A stretch of 64,000 bases of DNA, from NCBI RefSeq assembly GCF_018991925.1, contig NW_024756914.1, positions 3,269,848-3,333,847 on the forward strand, written 5' to 3'. Shown here in pieces: positions 12,853-25,899 of this stretch (the first letter of the stretch is position 1; each line of letters begins with the position of its first letter). This DNA comes from Homarus americanus (lineage: Eukaryota > Arthropoda > Malacostraca > Decapoda > Nephropidae). The position numbers and the translations under genes are program-made. The notes under the pieces are model-generated. The model did no database searches. It saw only the letters and a program-made list of their open reading frames with translations, and was not told the origin of the DNA.

Positions 12853-14141
12853 GCGTGGGGTGGAGGGGTGACCTGCCTCCTCTCCACCAGCAGCGTGAAG
12901 AGAAAATCAATAGGTTCCCAGAAGTCGGCATTGTATAACACAAGGTAATCTGATTTGAAATCAATCGGTCATCAAGTGCCGGAGGTATGGTGCTAGTAAG
13001 GGCGTCACGGGGGACTATCAAAGTGAACAAGCCCCCTGACTATTAGTGGTCCCTTTGGCTAGTAGTAAGGGCCATACTGTTAAGGGATATTACATGCTAT
13101 TTGAAGTCAATCGAGCTAAATCGTAGTAGATATCTGTTGCTAGCATGGATATACTTGGCGAATAATAGAAACATCTCCCTGATCGATAGCTAGAAGGGTC
13201 AAGAAGCTAATGGCTATTTCATGCTATTAATCAATTGAGTTTGAAATCAATCTGCCATGCGTGACAGTGGATTGGTGTTGGGTGGGAGAGCAGCAGTGAC
13301 TATACCAGCGGGAGTTAATACCGACAAAGTGAAACTATAGACTAGGTCCTTTATCATACCCGACAGTAATTGGGACCTGGGTATCAAACTCTAAGCTGAT
13401 CGTATTCCGAGAGAGTATTGGTCTATCCAGTGCTGTTGTTGAGTTGTCCGATCTTCCTGGCCTATGCCTTAATACCGGGTTATACACTTTACTAACTCAT
13501 GGTGTAGTTTTTAAGTAAATTTTCACCCTAGAACCCGGTGTCCAAATCACTGCCATTGCTAATAAGGGCACAACGGTAGTGACTATTTACAGTTCAAAGT
13601 TAATAGCTGCTTATATACTGCTAGTCCTCCTTCCCCTTCTCGACCAAACAGAAGGTAAAACTTGGTGACAAAGAGGCACACTAAATAACCTCTTAACTTC
13701 ACTGCGCTATAACTGTTTTATTCCATAGATTTACATATGCATAAAAAAATTAACTTTTAATTTTCCTGAATGAAACTTTCTTTTATTGTATTATACTGTA
13801 TACAAAAAAAAATCTTAATTTCTGCAAGTGAGACTCAGTGAATGGTGCTTCAAGACCTAACCATTGAAGCACATGAAGACGTTAAAACAACCTAATGTAT
13901 TAAATAAAACAAATACCAAAAATAAGAGTAAACTGGTGCAATTTATTTTTCTTCATTAGTGAGAGATTGACATTACACATCCCTAAGAGCTAATGGGATT
14001 TTGTATTATCTTAACACAAATAAATCTTTCTCCGTGAGTGAGGGATTCAGGTAGTGAACGGGTGGTGTATCGAACACAGTATTGACATTAAACCATTCAC
14101 CTCATGACTTATATACGAGAATTACGTAGGAAAAGCATCAG

Positions 14142-14465
14142 CCAATTAAACTCAGGGCTTTCATGCCAGCAGAGAAATCACTAACCAATCAGCTTTAGCG
14201 CTCACACACAATCCATCTTTATCATATATCATTAGCCAATAAGATCACTTATACATGACCCATCTTCCATGGATCTTAACAGCCAATCAGCTCTCAGTAC
14301 TTACAAAAACCCATCTACTAAAGACATCATCATCACCATCATCCAATTAGCTCTACATTTACATACCCTCATGGACATCAACAGCCAATCAGCTCAGTAC
14401 TTCCATCATCATCATCATCCAATTAGCTCAACATTTACATACCCTCATGGACATCAACAGCCAAT
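14142..14465 (+). promoter_or_regulatory. Eight CCAAT motifs in a degenerate 35-60 bp repeat
   Basis: CCAAT starts at 14142, 14185, 14236, 14283, 14343, 14385, 14419 and 14461, all on the plus strand, most as CCAATCAGCT or CCAATTAGCT. The last 150 bp is a clear 77-bp tandem duplication. NF-Y binding would be expected from the motif, but a neutral minisatellite explains it equally well. Confidence 0.5.
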
Positions 14466-14685
14466 CAGCTCACGACTTCCACCACACGACATTAAAGGAT
14501 CTCGTCTCTGATTCGCCAAAGTGTAAAATACGCAGAAGACTTTTAGTTGAGAAAGAGTACTAAATCGAACGGTGGCAGATTGAGGGGCAAAGTTTGGGAA
14601 TAGAGAGGATTGAGGATGGATGGAGGATTGAGGGAGGGAAGAATTTTAACGACTTGTAAGTAACCGTGAGGAAGATATTGGTGAT

Positions 14686-14756
14686 GGTGTGTGTGTGTGT
14701 GTGTGAGATATTACGTGAGGTGAGGAGAAAAGATTTTTGAAGATGGAGAGAAGGAT

Positions 14757-14816
<60 letters not shown>
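14686..14816. repeat. (GT)n and (GA)n microsatellites
   Basis: GT repeats at 14686-14705 and GA repeats at 14759-14816. Confidence 0.9.
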
Positions 14817-14818
<2 letters not shown>

Positions 14819-15917
14819 TGTCACTCACATTCCCTATTACTTATTATTTCCTCCTTTTATCACACATTTATTCAGTAGTATTTAACTTTTCACCTACTTA
14901 TTTTTTCATTCTTTCATTCTTCATTTTCTTTTTTCTTTCTCTTCTCTACTTAATTCCTTTCGTAATTCTTCCCTATCTTCCTTCCGTCCTTACACTACAT
15001 TTCTTTTTTTGTTATTTTCTTTCTTTCATTTTTTCTTACTCTCATTAATTTTCCTTTCTCTCTCTATTCATTTTCCTACTCTAGAACTGTTTAAATATTT
15101 TCTTAAACCTTCACTTAAACTAACTTTTCATTTTATTTTATTTTGTTTCTATCATTTTTATTTTTATTTTATTTTTTTGGCTCAGAAAACTCAAGTCACT
15201 CGATTCAATTTTGTCTCATTCTTTATAAACTTTTTTCTTCTAATTTTTACGTAAATTTTCTTTCTTTTGGGTTTTTTTTTATATTATTATTTTCTCTATT
15301 TTCTCTCTATTTATTTATTCACTATCCATCTTTTTATCTATCCACAGTCTCTATTTGTTTTCATTTCATCATTTATTCATTTATCAATTAATCTATTCAC
15401 CTCTGCCCTCCAATTACCTGTGACTTCAGCTCAGGTGTGAACGAAAAAATTATATATTGTGACCCTTGATATAAAGAGAAGGATGGATAATTAAAAAACA
15501 TGAACGAACTTAAGTTAAAAAAAATACATTAAACCATTTTCTGATTTGATGACGATTAAGATTTTTTTTGTTTTATTTTGTTTTAGTTATTTTTTAAGGC
15601 ATGACTAAGCTGTTAGCCTAATAACCACCCATCAGAGATAACGTCACTCTATATACTTGAAATATATGGTTTAATATATTGTTTAATACACGGTTTAATA
15701 TATGGTTTAATACACGGTTTAATAAAGAGCTCAGCTTAATGCCTCACAGGAAAGATAATTACAGTTTCTCATTCATCACCTCTTGCCTACTTCACTGTTC
15801 ACTATATTATCCTCCTCTTGTTCTCAACCCTTTCCTTTGTTCTTCCTTCCCCACGCCTCTCCCTTATATTGTATACACCTTCCCCTTACATTTGATACTT
15901 AAACCACCCACTTCTTA

Positions 15918-16330
15918 AAAAAAAACATACCTAAAAACCACCCCCGTAGAAAAAACCTAAAACCACCCACTTAAAAAAACCTAAAAACCACCCACTAAGA
16001 AAAAAACTAAAAACCACCCACTTAGAAAAAATAAAAACCACCCACTTAGAAAAAATAAAAACCACCCACTTAGAAAAAACCTAAAAACCACCCACTTAGA
16101 AAAAAATTAAAAACCACCCTCTAAGAAGAAACCTAAAAACCACCCACTTAGAAAAAAACTAAAAACTACCCCGTAGAAAAAACCTAAAAACCACCCCGTA
16201 GAAAAAACCTAAAAACCACCCACTTAGAAAAAACCTAAAAACCACCCACTTAGAAAAAAACTAAAAACCACCCCCGTAGAAAAAACCTAAAAACCACCCA
16301 CTTAGAAAAAAACTAAAAACCACCCACTCC
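15918..16330. repeat. 26-27 bp minisatellite, about 16 copies
   Basis: The unit is near CTAAAAACCACCCACTTAGA with small A-run length changes. It is strand-asymmetric: almost no G on the plus strand. Confidence 0.92.
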
Positions 16331-16511
16331 TATAAAAAAAACCGAGGTAATAACGGCATGGTTTAACACCTATCCATAAGTCACCATAACTTTCCCAAAT
16401 TAACTCTTAAATTACCCCTAATTACCTCCGGAGGGTGGTTAGCTCTCTGCTATTAACCCAGCCTGGAGCAATTAAGACTAGTCTTTCACCCTACCTAGGT
16501 TATTAGTGTGT

Positions 16512-16512
<1 letters not shown>

Positions 16513-16554
<42 letters not shown>

Positions 16555-16600
16555 GACCAAATATGACAAGTCCTTCACCCCGAGAGAGAGAGAGAGAGAG
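16513..16600. repeat. (GA)n microsatellites
   Basis: Two GA tracts, 16513-16551 and 16582-16600. Confidence 0.88.
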
Positions 16601-16784
16601 TAATTGAGTGAGTTTAACAGAAACAAAGACAAAAACAAGAGACATAAACATGTAAAAAAAATACCAAAAAAAACAGTGAAAATGAAAGAGATATTTAGAT
16701 AATAACAACAAACAAACACATGCCAGGTGAGTACTTAACCCCTTAACATACTGACACAATTATATAATTACCTGAAACAACTTT

Positions 16785-17106
16785 TCACCTGTATCTGTCC
16801 TCATTATTAAAATATCCAGGTAAATTTGTTCACATACTTCTAAATATCGAAGTTATTAAGACAATTTCCCCCTGTATTTCTATCCTAATTATATACGTAT
16901 TTAGGTAAATTTTTCTACCTTTATGTGAAGTAATTATAAAATTAATTAGGTAAACTTTCCACCTGTATCTGTCCTCATTACAAAAGCATACACATTAACT
17001 TTTCAACCATTATCTGTCCTAATTACCAGAACATTAAGGTGGACTCTTCCACCTGCATCTGTCGTAATTATAAACGTAATTAGGTAAACTTTCCCCTGTA
17101 AACTTT
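16785..17106. repeat. Degenerate minisatellite of roughly 60-90 bp
   Basis: Four or more diverged copies share CACCTGTATCTGTCCTAATT followed by TAATTAGGTAAACTTT. Divergence between copies suggests an old array. Confidence 0.65.
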
Positions 17107-17117
17107 GTCCGTATGAC

Positions 17118-17231
<114 letters not shown>

Positions 17232-18106
17232 GTGTGTATATATTTAAGGTTTACAGGCGAGACATCAAAGTGAAACCAGACTATTAATTATTAACTTTAT
17301 ATCCATCTAACTTTGTGTTCATAATTGTTTCTATATTTTTTTAATAACTTGAATGATGGTGCATTCAGTAATAGGTATTTCATTTATTTTCCTATTATAT
17401 ATTTGAAATAGGTACGTACCAATTTTTCTTAACCATTACCAATTAATTTATGGCAATTATAGTCCACCCCTATTTATAATGTATTTAACGCTGTACACGG
17501 ATAATAGGAGGATAACTTAGCATGGAAAGTCTTATTAAAAAATCTTTCACAATTTTTGGTTAACAATAAACAAGGAAGGCGGCTTTCACTCCATACAAAG
17601 ACAATAATTAACATCAAACAATAACAACAAACGACAAATTATATCACACACACACACACACACACACAAAAAGACATTAAAACATCAAAACAAAGACATA
17701 TTTAAACACCAAACAAGAACACCAAACATCAATTAAGACCAAACAAACAACAATTGACCTACAAACAACAAGGCGGAAAATTACAAACTCAAACTACGAC
17801 AAATACATCGTCAACAAAGACACGCACAAACAGAAAATTAAAACATTCCTATCACAAACATACACAAAAGTTAAGCCATTTAAAGTTCAAAGAGAATTTC
17901 TTTCATAGTAGTGCTAAAAAAACTGGTATTTAAATATTGATGATTAATTCCGACGATGAGTATTGCAACGGCTGGTATGGGAGGAGGGGTGAGGGGAGGG
18001 GGGGAGAGGAAGGGTAGGGGGAAGGGTAAGGGGAGGAGGGAGGGGGGATTATGTTAATATCCACAATCTCTGAAAATAACATGAGAATCTGTACCAATTC
18101 TCATGT

Positions 18107-18107
<1 letters not shown>

Positions 18108-18155
<48 letters not shown>

Positions 18156-18395
18156 ACCTATTTAGGGTAGTGAGTGTGTTGAAAGGACTTAACTTGTCAC
18201 TGATTCGTACAAAGTTTCACCACAAACCCATAAGTAATTTGGGAGATGATTTTTATTTTTAAAGTGAAATTACCAAACAAATCGCAATTGTCAAAGCCTT
18301 CGACCAATTAGTTTCTGTGTGTGTGTGTGTGTCATTCAGATTACCTCAAAGGAAGTCGATGAGTGAAGAGGCGAAATCACTATCTGGGGAACGAG

Positions 18396-18485
<90 letters not shown>
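18108..18485. repeat. (ATT)n at 18108-18154 and (AAT)n at 18398-18485
   Basis: Two complementary trinucleotide tracts about 245 bp apart. Confidence 0.92.
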
Positions 18486-18486
<1 letters not shown>

Positions 18487-18719
18487 TTTACAAAAACAAT
18501 AGCAACAATAAGACTCAAAAAGGAAACTCGAAAAACAAAATAATAGCAGAGCAGAGAACATTATCTGAAGTTAATAGTGGAGTTGTAACCCCACCAACAA
18601 CCAGATCACACGAGAATCCAGTTAGAGGCCAATAATCTATCTTATTGGTGGTCTGGCCTCTGTTACAGCAGCTCTGACCTTTGGCTTAACACCCACAATA
18701 CGTTCGTCTCACCAGCTGG

Positions 18720-18850
18720 AAGGAGGGGGAGGGAGAGGGAAGGATGGGATGGGGAAGGGAGAGGGAAGGATGGGATGGGGAAGGGAGAGGGAAGGATGGG
18801 ATGGGGGAGGGGTAAGGATGGGAGGATGGGAGGGGAGGGGAGGGGAAGGT
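18720..18850. repeat. 28-bp G-rich minisatellite
   Basis: Three copies of a unit near GGGAGAGGGAAGGATGGGAT, then degenerate copies. The G runs could support G-quadruplex formation. Confidence 0.8.
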
Positions 18851-19185
18851 ATATTTATAGCTACGATTTTCCTGTTGGTTTTTTATATACTTAAGATTGA
18901 ATAAAAGGTAAAAATTAATAAAATAATAAATTAATAATATGTAGAAAATAAAAGCAACTTACGAATGAGCTATAAATTAAATAAATACTTGACTAAAATC
19001 ACTATAATCCGCCCACAAAAGGTCATCAAACACAAGACTAGAATTTATCCCGGAACTCCAACGCCATTTCAATAACCTTTGGCACAGGAAAAATAAAATA
19101 TCACCAAACTGTAGACAAAATAATCTGACATTTATTTAACTATTTTTTTTTTTTGGGGGGCAGTTATTATTCCGAGATCGGCTGG

Positions 19186-19224
19186 TGACCTTTGACACTC
19201 CAGTGACCTTGACCTTGACCTTCA
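19186..19224 (-). promoter_or_regulatory. Triple direct repeat of AGGTCA, zero spacing
   Basis: The plus strand has TGACCT three times without spacing from 19204, plus another TGACCTTT at 19186. The minus strand therefore reads TCAAGGTCA twice, the extended half-site used by FTZ-F1/NR5-type receptors. Site recognition is from motif knowledge; function is inference. Confidence 0.4.
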
Positions 19225-19650
19225 AACAGTCTCAATCCAGAACTAAATTTGATGCTAGTGTGTGTACATGTGCTATATACAGTACAGTACGGTGAAGCAT
19301 GAGTGATGTTGGGAAAATAATGGGAAAATACTCCTACAAATCTTAAAGGGAAAATAATCCCAACAACACTATCCCAAAAATAAATAATATAACCCAGAAA
19401 GAGTAAATATATCGATAAATGTATAGCTATTTTATGAACTTTCAGCACAAGAAAGAAAAGATAAAGAAGTGAAAATCGCCTCATAGAAATCATTGGCCAA
19501 AAATGTGTTCAGTTCTGGCGATGAATCCGGAAATTCATCTTTACATACTGTATAACTTTGACCTTTAACGAATCAGAGTGAGAAAAAAATACATAATTTT
19601 TGCTAGGACTTTAAAACCCAGACTGATGAGAATACTTTAACACCTCTTAC

Positions 19651-19687
<37 letters not shown>

Positions 19688-19898
19688 ATCCTTCGTGACC
19701 ACAAGTTAATAGGACCCATTTTATGTGATGTCCTACTCACTGTCACATCATTCCTCTTATGTGGCATCATTCCCTCATGTTTTACCTGTGTCGTATTTAA
19801 GAGATTAGATCAATTGTGTTTCCTCTGTTTGACGTTAAATTAAAACCTTAAATCCCTACCTGTGTGTATTGTCAGGTCTTACGTGATTAGGCTTTTAG

Positions 19899-19960
<62 letters not shown>
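19651..19960. repeat. (CA)n and (AAT)n microsatellites
   Basis: CA repeats at 19651-19686 and AAT repeats at 19902-19960. Confidence 0.9.
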
Positions 19961-19962
<2 letters not shown>

Positions 19963-20052
19963 CCGAGTATTATAAAGCATCAAGCATTCATTTCTCTGAG
20001 AGCGACTCATCTGTATACAAAAACTTACTATCTCTGCTGAGAAAATTCTAAT

Positions 20053-20056
<4 letters not shown>

Positions 20057-20098
<42 letters not shown>
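20057..20098. repeat. (TC)n microsatellite
   Basis: About 21 TC units. Confidence 0.92.
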
Positions 20099-20100
<2 letters not shown>

Positions 20101-21195
20101 ACCAACAAAGTTCCTCCACCCTGACCCCCAAGTAACTTTATTTCGTTATTTTTCTCTGGAAAGATTAAAGTTTCTTCTCGACCTTGGTGATCCTCGAAGA
20201 ACTTATTACCACTGGGTTTAAGTTTTAGCGAGACGAATAGACGAATTTGTGGTTGGAATAAAGCTCTTCCTCGAATTGTATGATCCTCGAGGAAGCTATT
20301 AATCAAACCTCCTCCTCCTCTTTGACCTTGGTGAGCCTCGAGAAACATGTATGTGTCGAGTTTTAAGGTATAAGGAAGACAGGATGGAGGCGTTGTGAGT
20401 GTCAGGACAAACCCGGACGGTAAGTGAAGACAAATAAGGCGAGGATTGTGTTACCTGGTGTCAACAGTTGGCGTGAGGAACCAACATGGACTACAAGTTG
20501 GATCCAGAGTGAAATGAAAAGAAGTAACACGTGAAAATCATCTCAATTAAAATAAAGGACTAAAGAAATCATAAATAGATTGTCTTGCTTTCTTTTAACT
20601 GTGAGTATTTAAAAAAAACAACAGCATAAACACACATTATGAGTGTATGGGAGAGAGGGTCTGTATGTGGATGTGTGAGTGTGTAAGGGTGTGTGTGAGA
20701 GAGAGTGTGTGAGGATGTGAGAGAGTGTGGGCGTGTGAGAGTGAGTGAGTGTGTGTGTGTGTGTGTGTGTGCGAGCTGTACCCTATCTTGTTCCCTGCCA
20801 TCTAATGGACCTGATAACATGTCTGTCTTTACGTCAGTCTGTGTGTCGTGCGGCCGGCTGGGACCTGAATCCATACGAGCGGCCAATAACTAGTTACTGG
20901 TTACATTAAGCATTTAGACATGTCAGAAAAAAGTGTGCATTGAGCTGACAACTACAAAAGATCCCACAGGCCCGAAATCCATCCATCAGTCAGTTCAGGA
21001 GAAGCACTTATTGAGTTACTTAAAATAAAATCCCTCTTCACGTGAAAAACTTCCACCAGTCATGTCAAGAAAGGCGTCCATTGGGCAGACTCTATACAAA
21101 CAAAACTCCATAGCAAACTTTACCTTTGCAAGTCTGGTGATGGATAACCAATGGTGCCACTCACATTGGTAATTCGTCCATTTAAAGTCAAAGTA

Positions 21196-21199
<4 letters not shown>

Positions 21200-21233
<34 letters not shown>
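21200..21233. repeat. (CA)n microsatellite
   Basis: About 17 CA units. Confidence 0.9.
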
Positions 21234-21235
<2 letters not shown>

Positions 21236-21340
21236 TCTTGACTGCGAAAAATATTTGGCCCAATTTTTCAGCAGACATTCGGAGACTTTTAGAGTCATCC
21301 GCAAGGTAGTAAAGTGGGGAGGGGGGGAAGGGGGGAATAC

Positions 21341-21670
21341 GGATTAGCACAGATTGGGTCGGATTGGGGTGGATCGAGGCGGATTAAGGGAAATTGGGCT
21401 CCGCCGAATCGGATTTGGATGGATTGAGACGCGCCATTAAGTCGTATCGAAAGGGAACGGTGATCACTCGAAGAAGATCAAAACGGATTAGAGCGAATTA
21501 TGGTGGATTGCGATAGAAAGGATTAGAGAAGCAAATTGAGTCAGCAAATAGGGTGGACTGGATTGGGTTATACTGCATTGGGAAGGATCTTGTCGGGATT
21601 AGAGCGAATTGAAGCTGATTGGTATTAAATAGGTAACAGTGGGGGTGGACTAGGGTAAGATTGGGGTGAA
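21341..21670. repeat. 10-bp periodic GATT(R)G repeat
   Basis: GATT begins at 21342, 21352, 21362, 21382, 21412 and 21422, with GATC at 21372 and AATT at 21392 in the same register. Less regular copies run on to 21670. Similar GATTAG/GATTGG-rich sequence lies at 23140-23760 and 24560-24800. Confidence 0.6.
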
Positions 21671-22484
21671 TTAATGAACTCTAGTTAAGACTGGTTTCAA
21701 TTTGTGCTGATTGTGAGAGGGGCCAGGAGAAGGGGCGACAAGGGGATCGGAAAGAAAAAAAAAAGTGGGAGGGGAAAGGAAAAGGGGAAGATGGAAGAGA
21801 GGAAAGGGGACAAGGTAAGGGAAGGTTAGAAAAGAAAAGAGGTGAAGAAATAAAAAAAAAACAGAACCAAGGTATAAAAACAAACACAACCACAAAACAA
21901 GACAAAAACATGTATACCACAAAATCAACACTATCAACATCACAACATGACCACAACACCACCACAACTACACCACCACAACACCCCCTCCTGCACCAAC
22001 ACAACACCCCCTCCCGCACCACCACAACGCACTACTACCATCACACCGTCATAGCACTAAAGACCAACTGAATGAATGACTCGACCAGTGAACCACCACA
22101 GGTCCCAGAACCATGTATATCCAACTACCCAATTACATCCTCCCACCCAACATAGCCACTCCCTCAATAATTCCTCTCACTACGACAAAACCTCGAACGT
22201 AGGGAGGGGGAGGGGGGAGGGGGAGGGAAAGGGGGTCTGAGGGGAGGAAGGGAGGGGAGGGCGAGGTGAAAGAAAGTTAGAATTATTCTTTCTGTTATCG
22301 TTTCGTATTCCCAATCAGGCTATGCCAAGTTAAGTTTTAAATAGGAGGGAGGGGAAGGAGGAGGGGAACGAAGGAGTGAGGGATTTAGGGAAGGAAGGAG
22401 GAAAGGAGGAAGGAAGAAGAAGGAAGGGATTTTTCTGGTCATTTGATTCTGCAATTTCTTCGATGAGGTCAATTTTTATCCTAT

Positions 22485-22488
<4 letters not shown>

Positions 22489-22548
<60 letters not shown>
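22489..22548. repeat. (GA)n microsatellite
   Basis: About 30 GA units, preceded by 250 bp of purine-rich sequence. Confidence 0.92.
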
Positions 22549-22549
<1 letters not shown>

Positions 22550-22782
22550 AAATATGAAAGAAAAATAAATAAATAAAAGAAAGAAAATGACTCATTAACC
22601 TATCGTGAACTTCGCTAATATCAACATACCATTTAAATACAGGTAATTGAACTATACACCTGTGTTTTACGTGTACTCCATTGTGTGTGCGTGTACTTCA
22701 AAACAAACATTTTCCAGACACAAACACAACTAATACAAAAATCCTTCAAACTGTTTAATGTGGTGTTAATTGTAAAAGCACT

Positions 22783-22852
22783 TGGTAGGATTCGACCCAG
22801 GGCACACATGGTTGGGTATCCGGTTGCAAGTTCTGTATCCACTCAGCCATCT
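22783..22852 (-). repeat. tRNA-like sequence, probable SINE head
   Basis: The minus strand has an A-box-like TGGCTGAGTGGATA and, about 45 bases on, a B-box-like GGGTCGAATCC. The T arm is one base short and no acceptor stem pairs well, so it is more likely a tRNA-derived repeat than a functional tRNA. Confidence 0.45.
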
Positions 22853-22983
22853 TGATATCCGCGGTGATATGTGGTTTGTAATTGAGAAATGTTATTGTTG
22901 TTGGAATGATTTGTGTGTTTTTGTCATAGTTTCGTGATAAAAATGATTTGTTGATTGTGATGATGTGGAGAAATCTGAATTTA

Positions 22984-22985
<2 letters not shown>

Positions 22986-23046
<61 letters not shown>
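22986..23046. repeat. (TC)n microsatellite
   Basis: About 30 TC units. Confidence 0.92.
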
Positions 23047-23050
<4 letters not shown>

Positions 23051-23877
23051 CAAACAAAGAAATTTTCTCCTTGATTCACACAGGAAGTTTATAAAGGAGT
23101 GGATGACTGGCCGAGAGAGATTGTGACAGCGGCGGCGGTGGGTTGGTGCTGATGAAGAGTGGATTAGATTAGTAGAGAACGGTAGGGAATAGTGTGTGGA
23201 TTCGTACAGATGGATGTGGCAGATTAGCTTGGATTTAGTGAAGATTGGTATGAGGATTCGTGAGGATTGATTAAGTTCCGATTAACAGAGACTGGCTGGT
23301 GGATTGGTATATATGGTGTACAGAATATGCGGCGGATTGGTCTAGATTAGTCAATAACAGTGAATAGATTTGTTTGAATTAGTAAAAATTAGTACGACAA
23401 GAACAGCAGAGCGAACTGGTCTTCGAATCCTCAAAGACTCATGCTGATTGGATCGGATTAATAAAAGCTACTAATAATGCCTAAAATGGTTAACGGAATT
23501 ATACGAGATATGTTAAGAATGACTAGACGGATTGGGAAAGACTAGAAGAAAAAATGATTCGTAAAAACTAACACGCAAATGTTCAGCTTCGCAAAAGATT
23601 GTTGATAGAGCAACGCGGTAGATTAGTGACTAAACTAAACTAATCCAAATAGTCGAGAAAAAAAAAACAGCAGAAGCGAGATGGTTTGGGATTGGTAGAC
23701 ATTAGTAAAGGATTGGTTGAGACCGATGCGATTAGGACTGATGACCGAGGGGCGGGGGGGAAGAGGTGGTCAGGGATAATTACAGATTAGCACGAGCCGT
23801 TCGAGAGTGGCCGGGAGTCGATTTTTCTTCATATTTCCCTTTAATTCATTGAGGTTTTTAGCAGCTGTGAAATAAAA

Positions 23878-23985
<108 letters not shown>

Positions 23986-24286
23986 GTGTGTGTGTGTGTG
24001 TGTGTTTGCCAGCCAACAAAAACAATTACACCAACAACAACAACTCAGCCCAAAATAACAACTACAACAACAATTCTCTCCATCCTGTTAACGACCCAAC
24101 AACAATTCTCTCCACCCTATTAACGACCCAACAACAACAACAACTACCCACTACCTGTCCAATCAACTCTTGCATCCAGAGTTCATCCACGCCTGGGTGA
24201 TGAATTAAACAATGTAGCCAGTCTGAGGGTTCAAAGAGGTTGAATGTCTCCACTAAAATTCTCGATATTTGGTTAAGATCGACATG

Positions 24287-24289
<3 letters not shown>

Positions 24290-24325
<36 letters not shown>

Positions 24326-24482
24326 ATATCTATATTGAATTATTGTGAGCTTGTGTGATAACTTTACTGAATAAATATCTATGTACACAACTCTCTCTCC
24401 CTATCTATCAATATACGAGTATTTATCTATCTCCATGTATGTATGTATGTATGTATGTATGTAGGTATGTATGTATGAATGC
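24290..24482. repeat. (GT)n and (ATGT)n microsatellites
   Basis: GT repeats at 24290-24319 and ATGT repeats at about 24435-24482. Confidence 0.88.
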
Positions 24483-25460
24483 ATGTATGTACTAATCCTA
24501 CGACTACTAATACAAGCACTTACAAAGTCAAGGACACGAGGTTAATTAAGGTTTAATTTCAGTAGAGTTAAATTAAAGTTAACTGGAGTCTAAATTCACG
24601 GGATATATATATATAGAGTAATTAAATCCAGATTAGGTTCAGTTTTGTTGAGATTAGCTCCATTGAGTTCGGATTAGCATGAGATTAAGTTTAAATCCGG
24701 ATTTCATTTACTTTTAGGCTCAGATAATTATAATATAGTTCATTTTCAGATTTCGTTCAATACATTAGTTCAGATTTATCATAGAACATTTGAGAGTAAG
24801 TTATGCTTGGTTCAGATTAGTTAGTCATAATTATAGACATATAAAAACTAGTTATCATAATTATACACTAATATACATAGGTGTTCGTAATTATAGGGAT
24901 GAATAGCCATAATTATTCATAAATTAGCATAAATTTCAGCTTCTGGTTAATTCAGCTTGTTATGTCTCTCATGATTAATGCAGGAGGGTGGGGGGGGGGG
25001 TAGTGCTGACTTGTACCTGTCTGTCTGTCTGTCTGTCCGTGTATATTTTTGTTTTTTTACACGTCCGTCCACCCATCCGTCTGTGTGTATTTCGGTCCCC
25101 AAGGTGTCCTTTTCACCATCTATCCGTCAGTTCGTCCCTGTGTACTTCGTCTATCTGTCCGTTTTTAAGTCCGTTTGTCTTCCGTCGATTACCTAACCGT
25201 CCGTCCGTCCGTAAAGTTCTTTAAAAAAAAATTCTGAAGGGTTTTATGTATACATTTTCGGTTGTTTTTAGTAATGGCCGCATGTCCTAACCTGACTGAA
25301 GGAGGTTTATCGTAAGTGAGGGATACATTTTTCCAAGTGCAGTTCAACAGAGCCGTGGAGTGTACTGTATCTCGTTCATCCACATTTGTAATTTTTTTCT
25401 TGTTTTTTGGAAGGACGTTTGACAGTTTTATGTCCAGTGGGAGCCTTATTTATTTTATTT

Positions 25461-25565
<105 letters not shown>

Positions 25566-25731
25566 GCTCTGTTTTATTATAAGTATTATCAGCCTTGTTT
25601 GTGTTTTTTCCTATATCACAGTTGGTTTATTTTCACACATATAAAGCGACTGTGATTTTATGCGCTTTTTAAAACTGGTTTCCTTAATTTACATACAAAT
25701 GATCGACAAAATCTATGATTCAATTTGCATA

Positions 25732-25775
25732 TCAAAGTGGCGAGATACGTGTAATATATGTATATGTACACACAC

Positions 25776-25855
<80 letters not shown>

Positions 25856-25899
25856 GTGTGTGTACATATACATATATTACACGTATCTCGCCACTTTGA
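25732..25899. repeat. 168-bp perfect palindrome centred on (AT)n
   Basis: The left arm starts TCAAAGTGGCGAGATACG at 25732. The right arm ends with its exact complement at 25899. The arms (about 46 bases of non-repeat sequence) are identical as read by eye, and the centre is (AT)n. It could extrude as a cruciform, or be a fold-back MITE or a hairpin copying artefact. It abuts a LINE fragment on the right. Confidence 0.9.

Noticed and set aside
22783..22852. Functional tRNA gene
   Set aside because: A and B boxes are present but the T arm is short and no acceptor stem pairs; SINE origin preferred.
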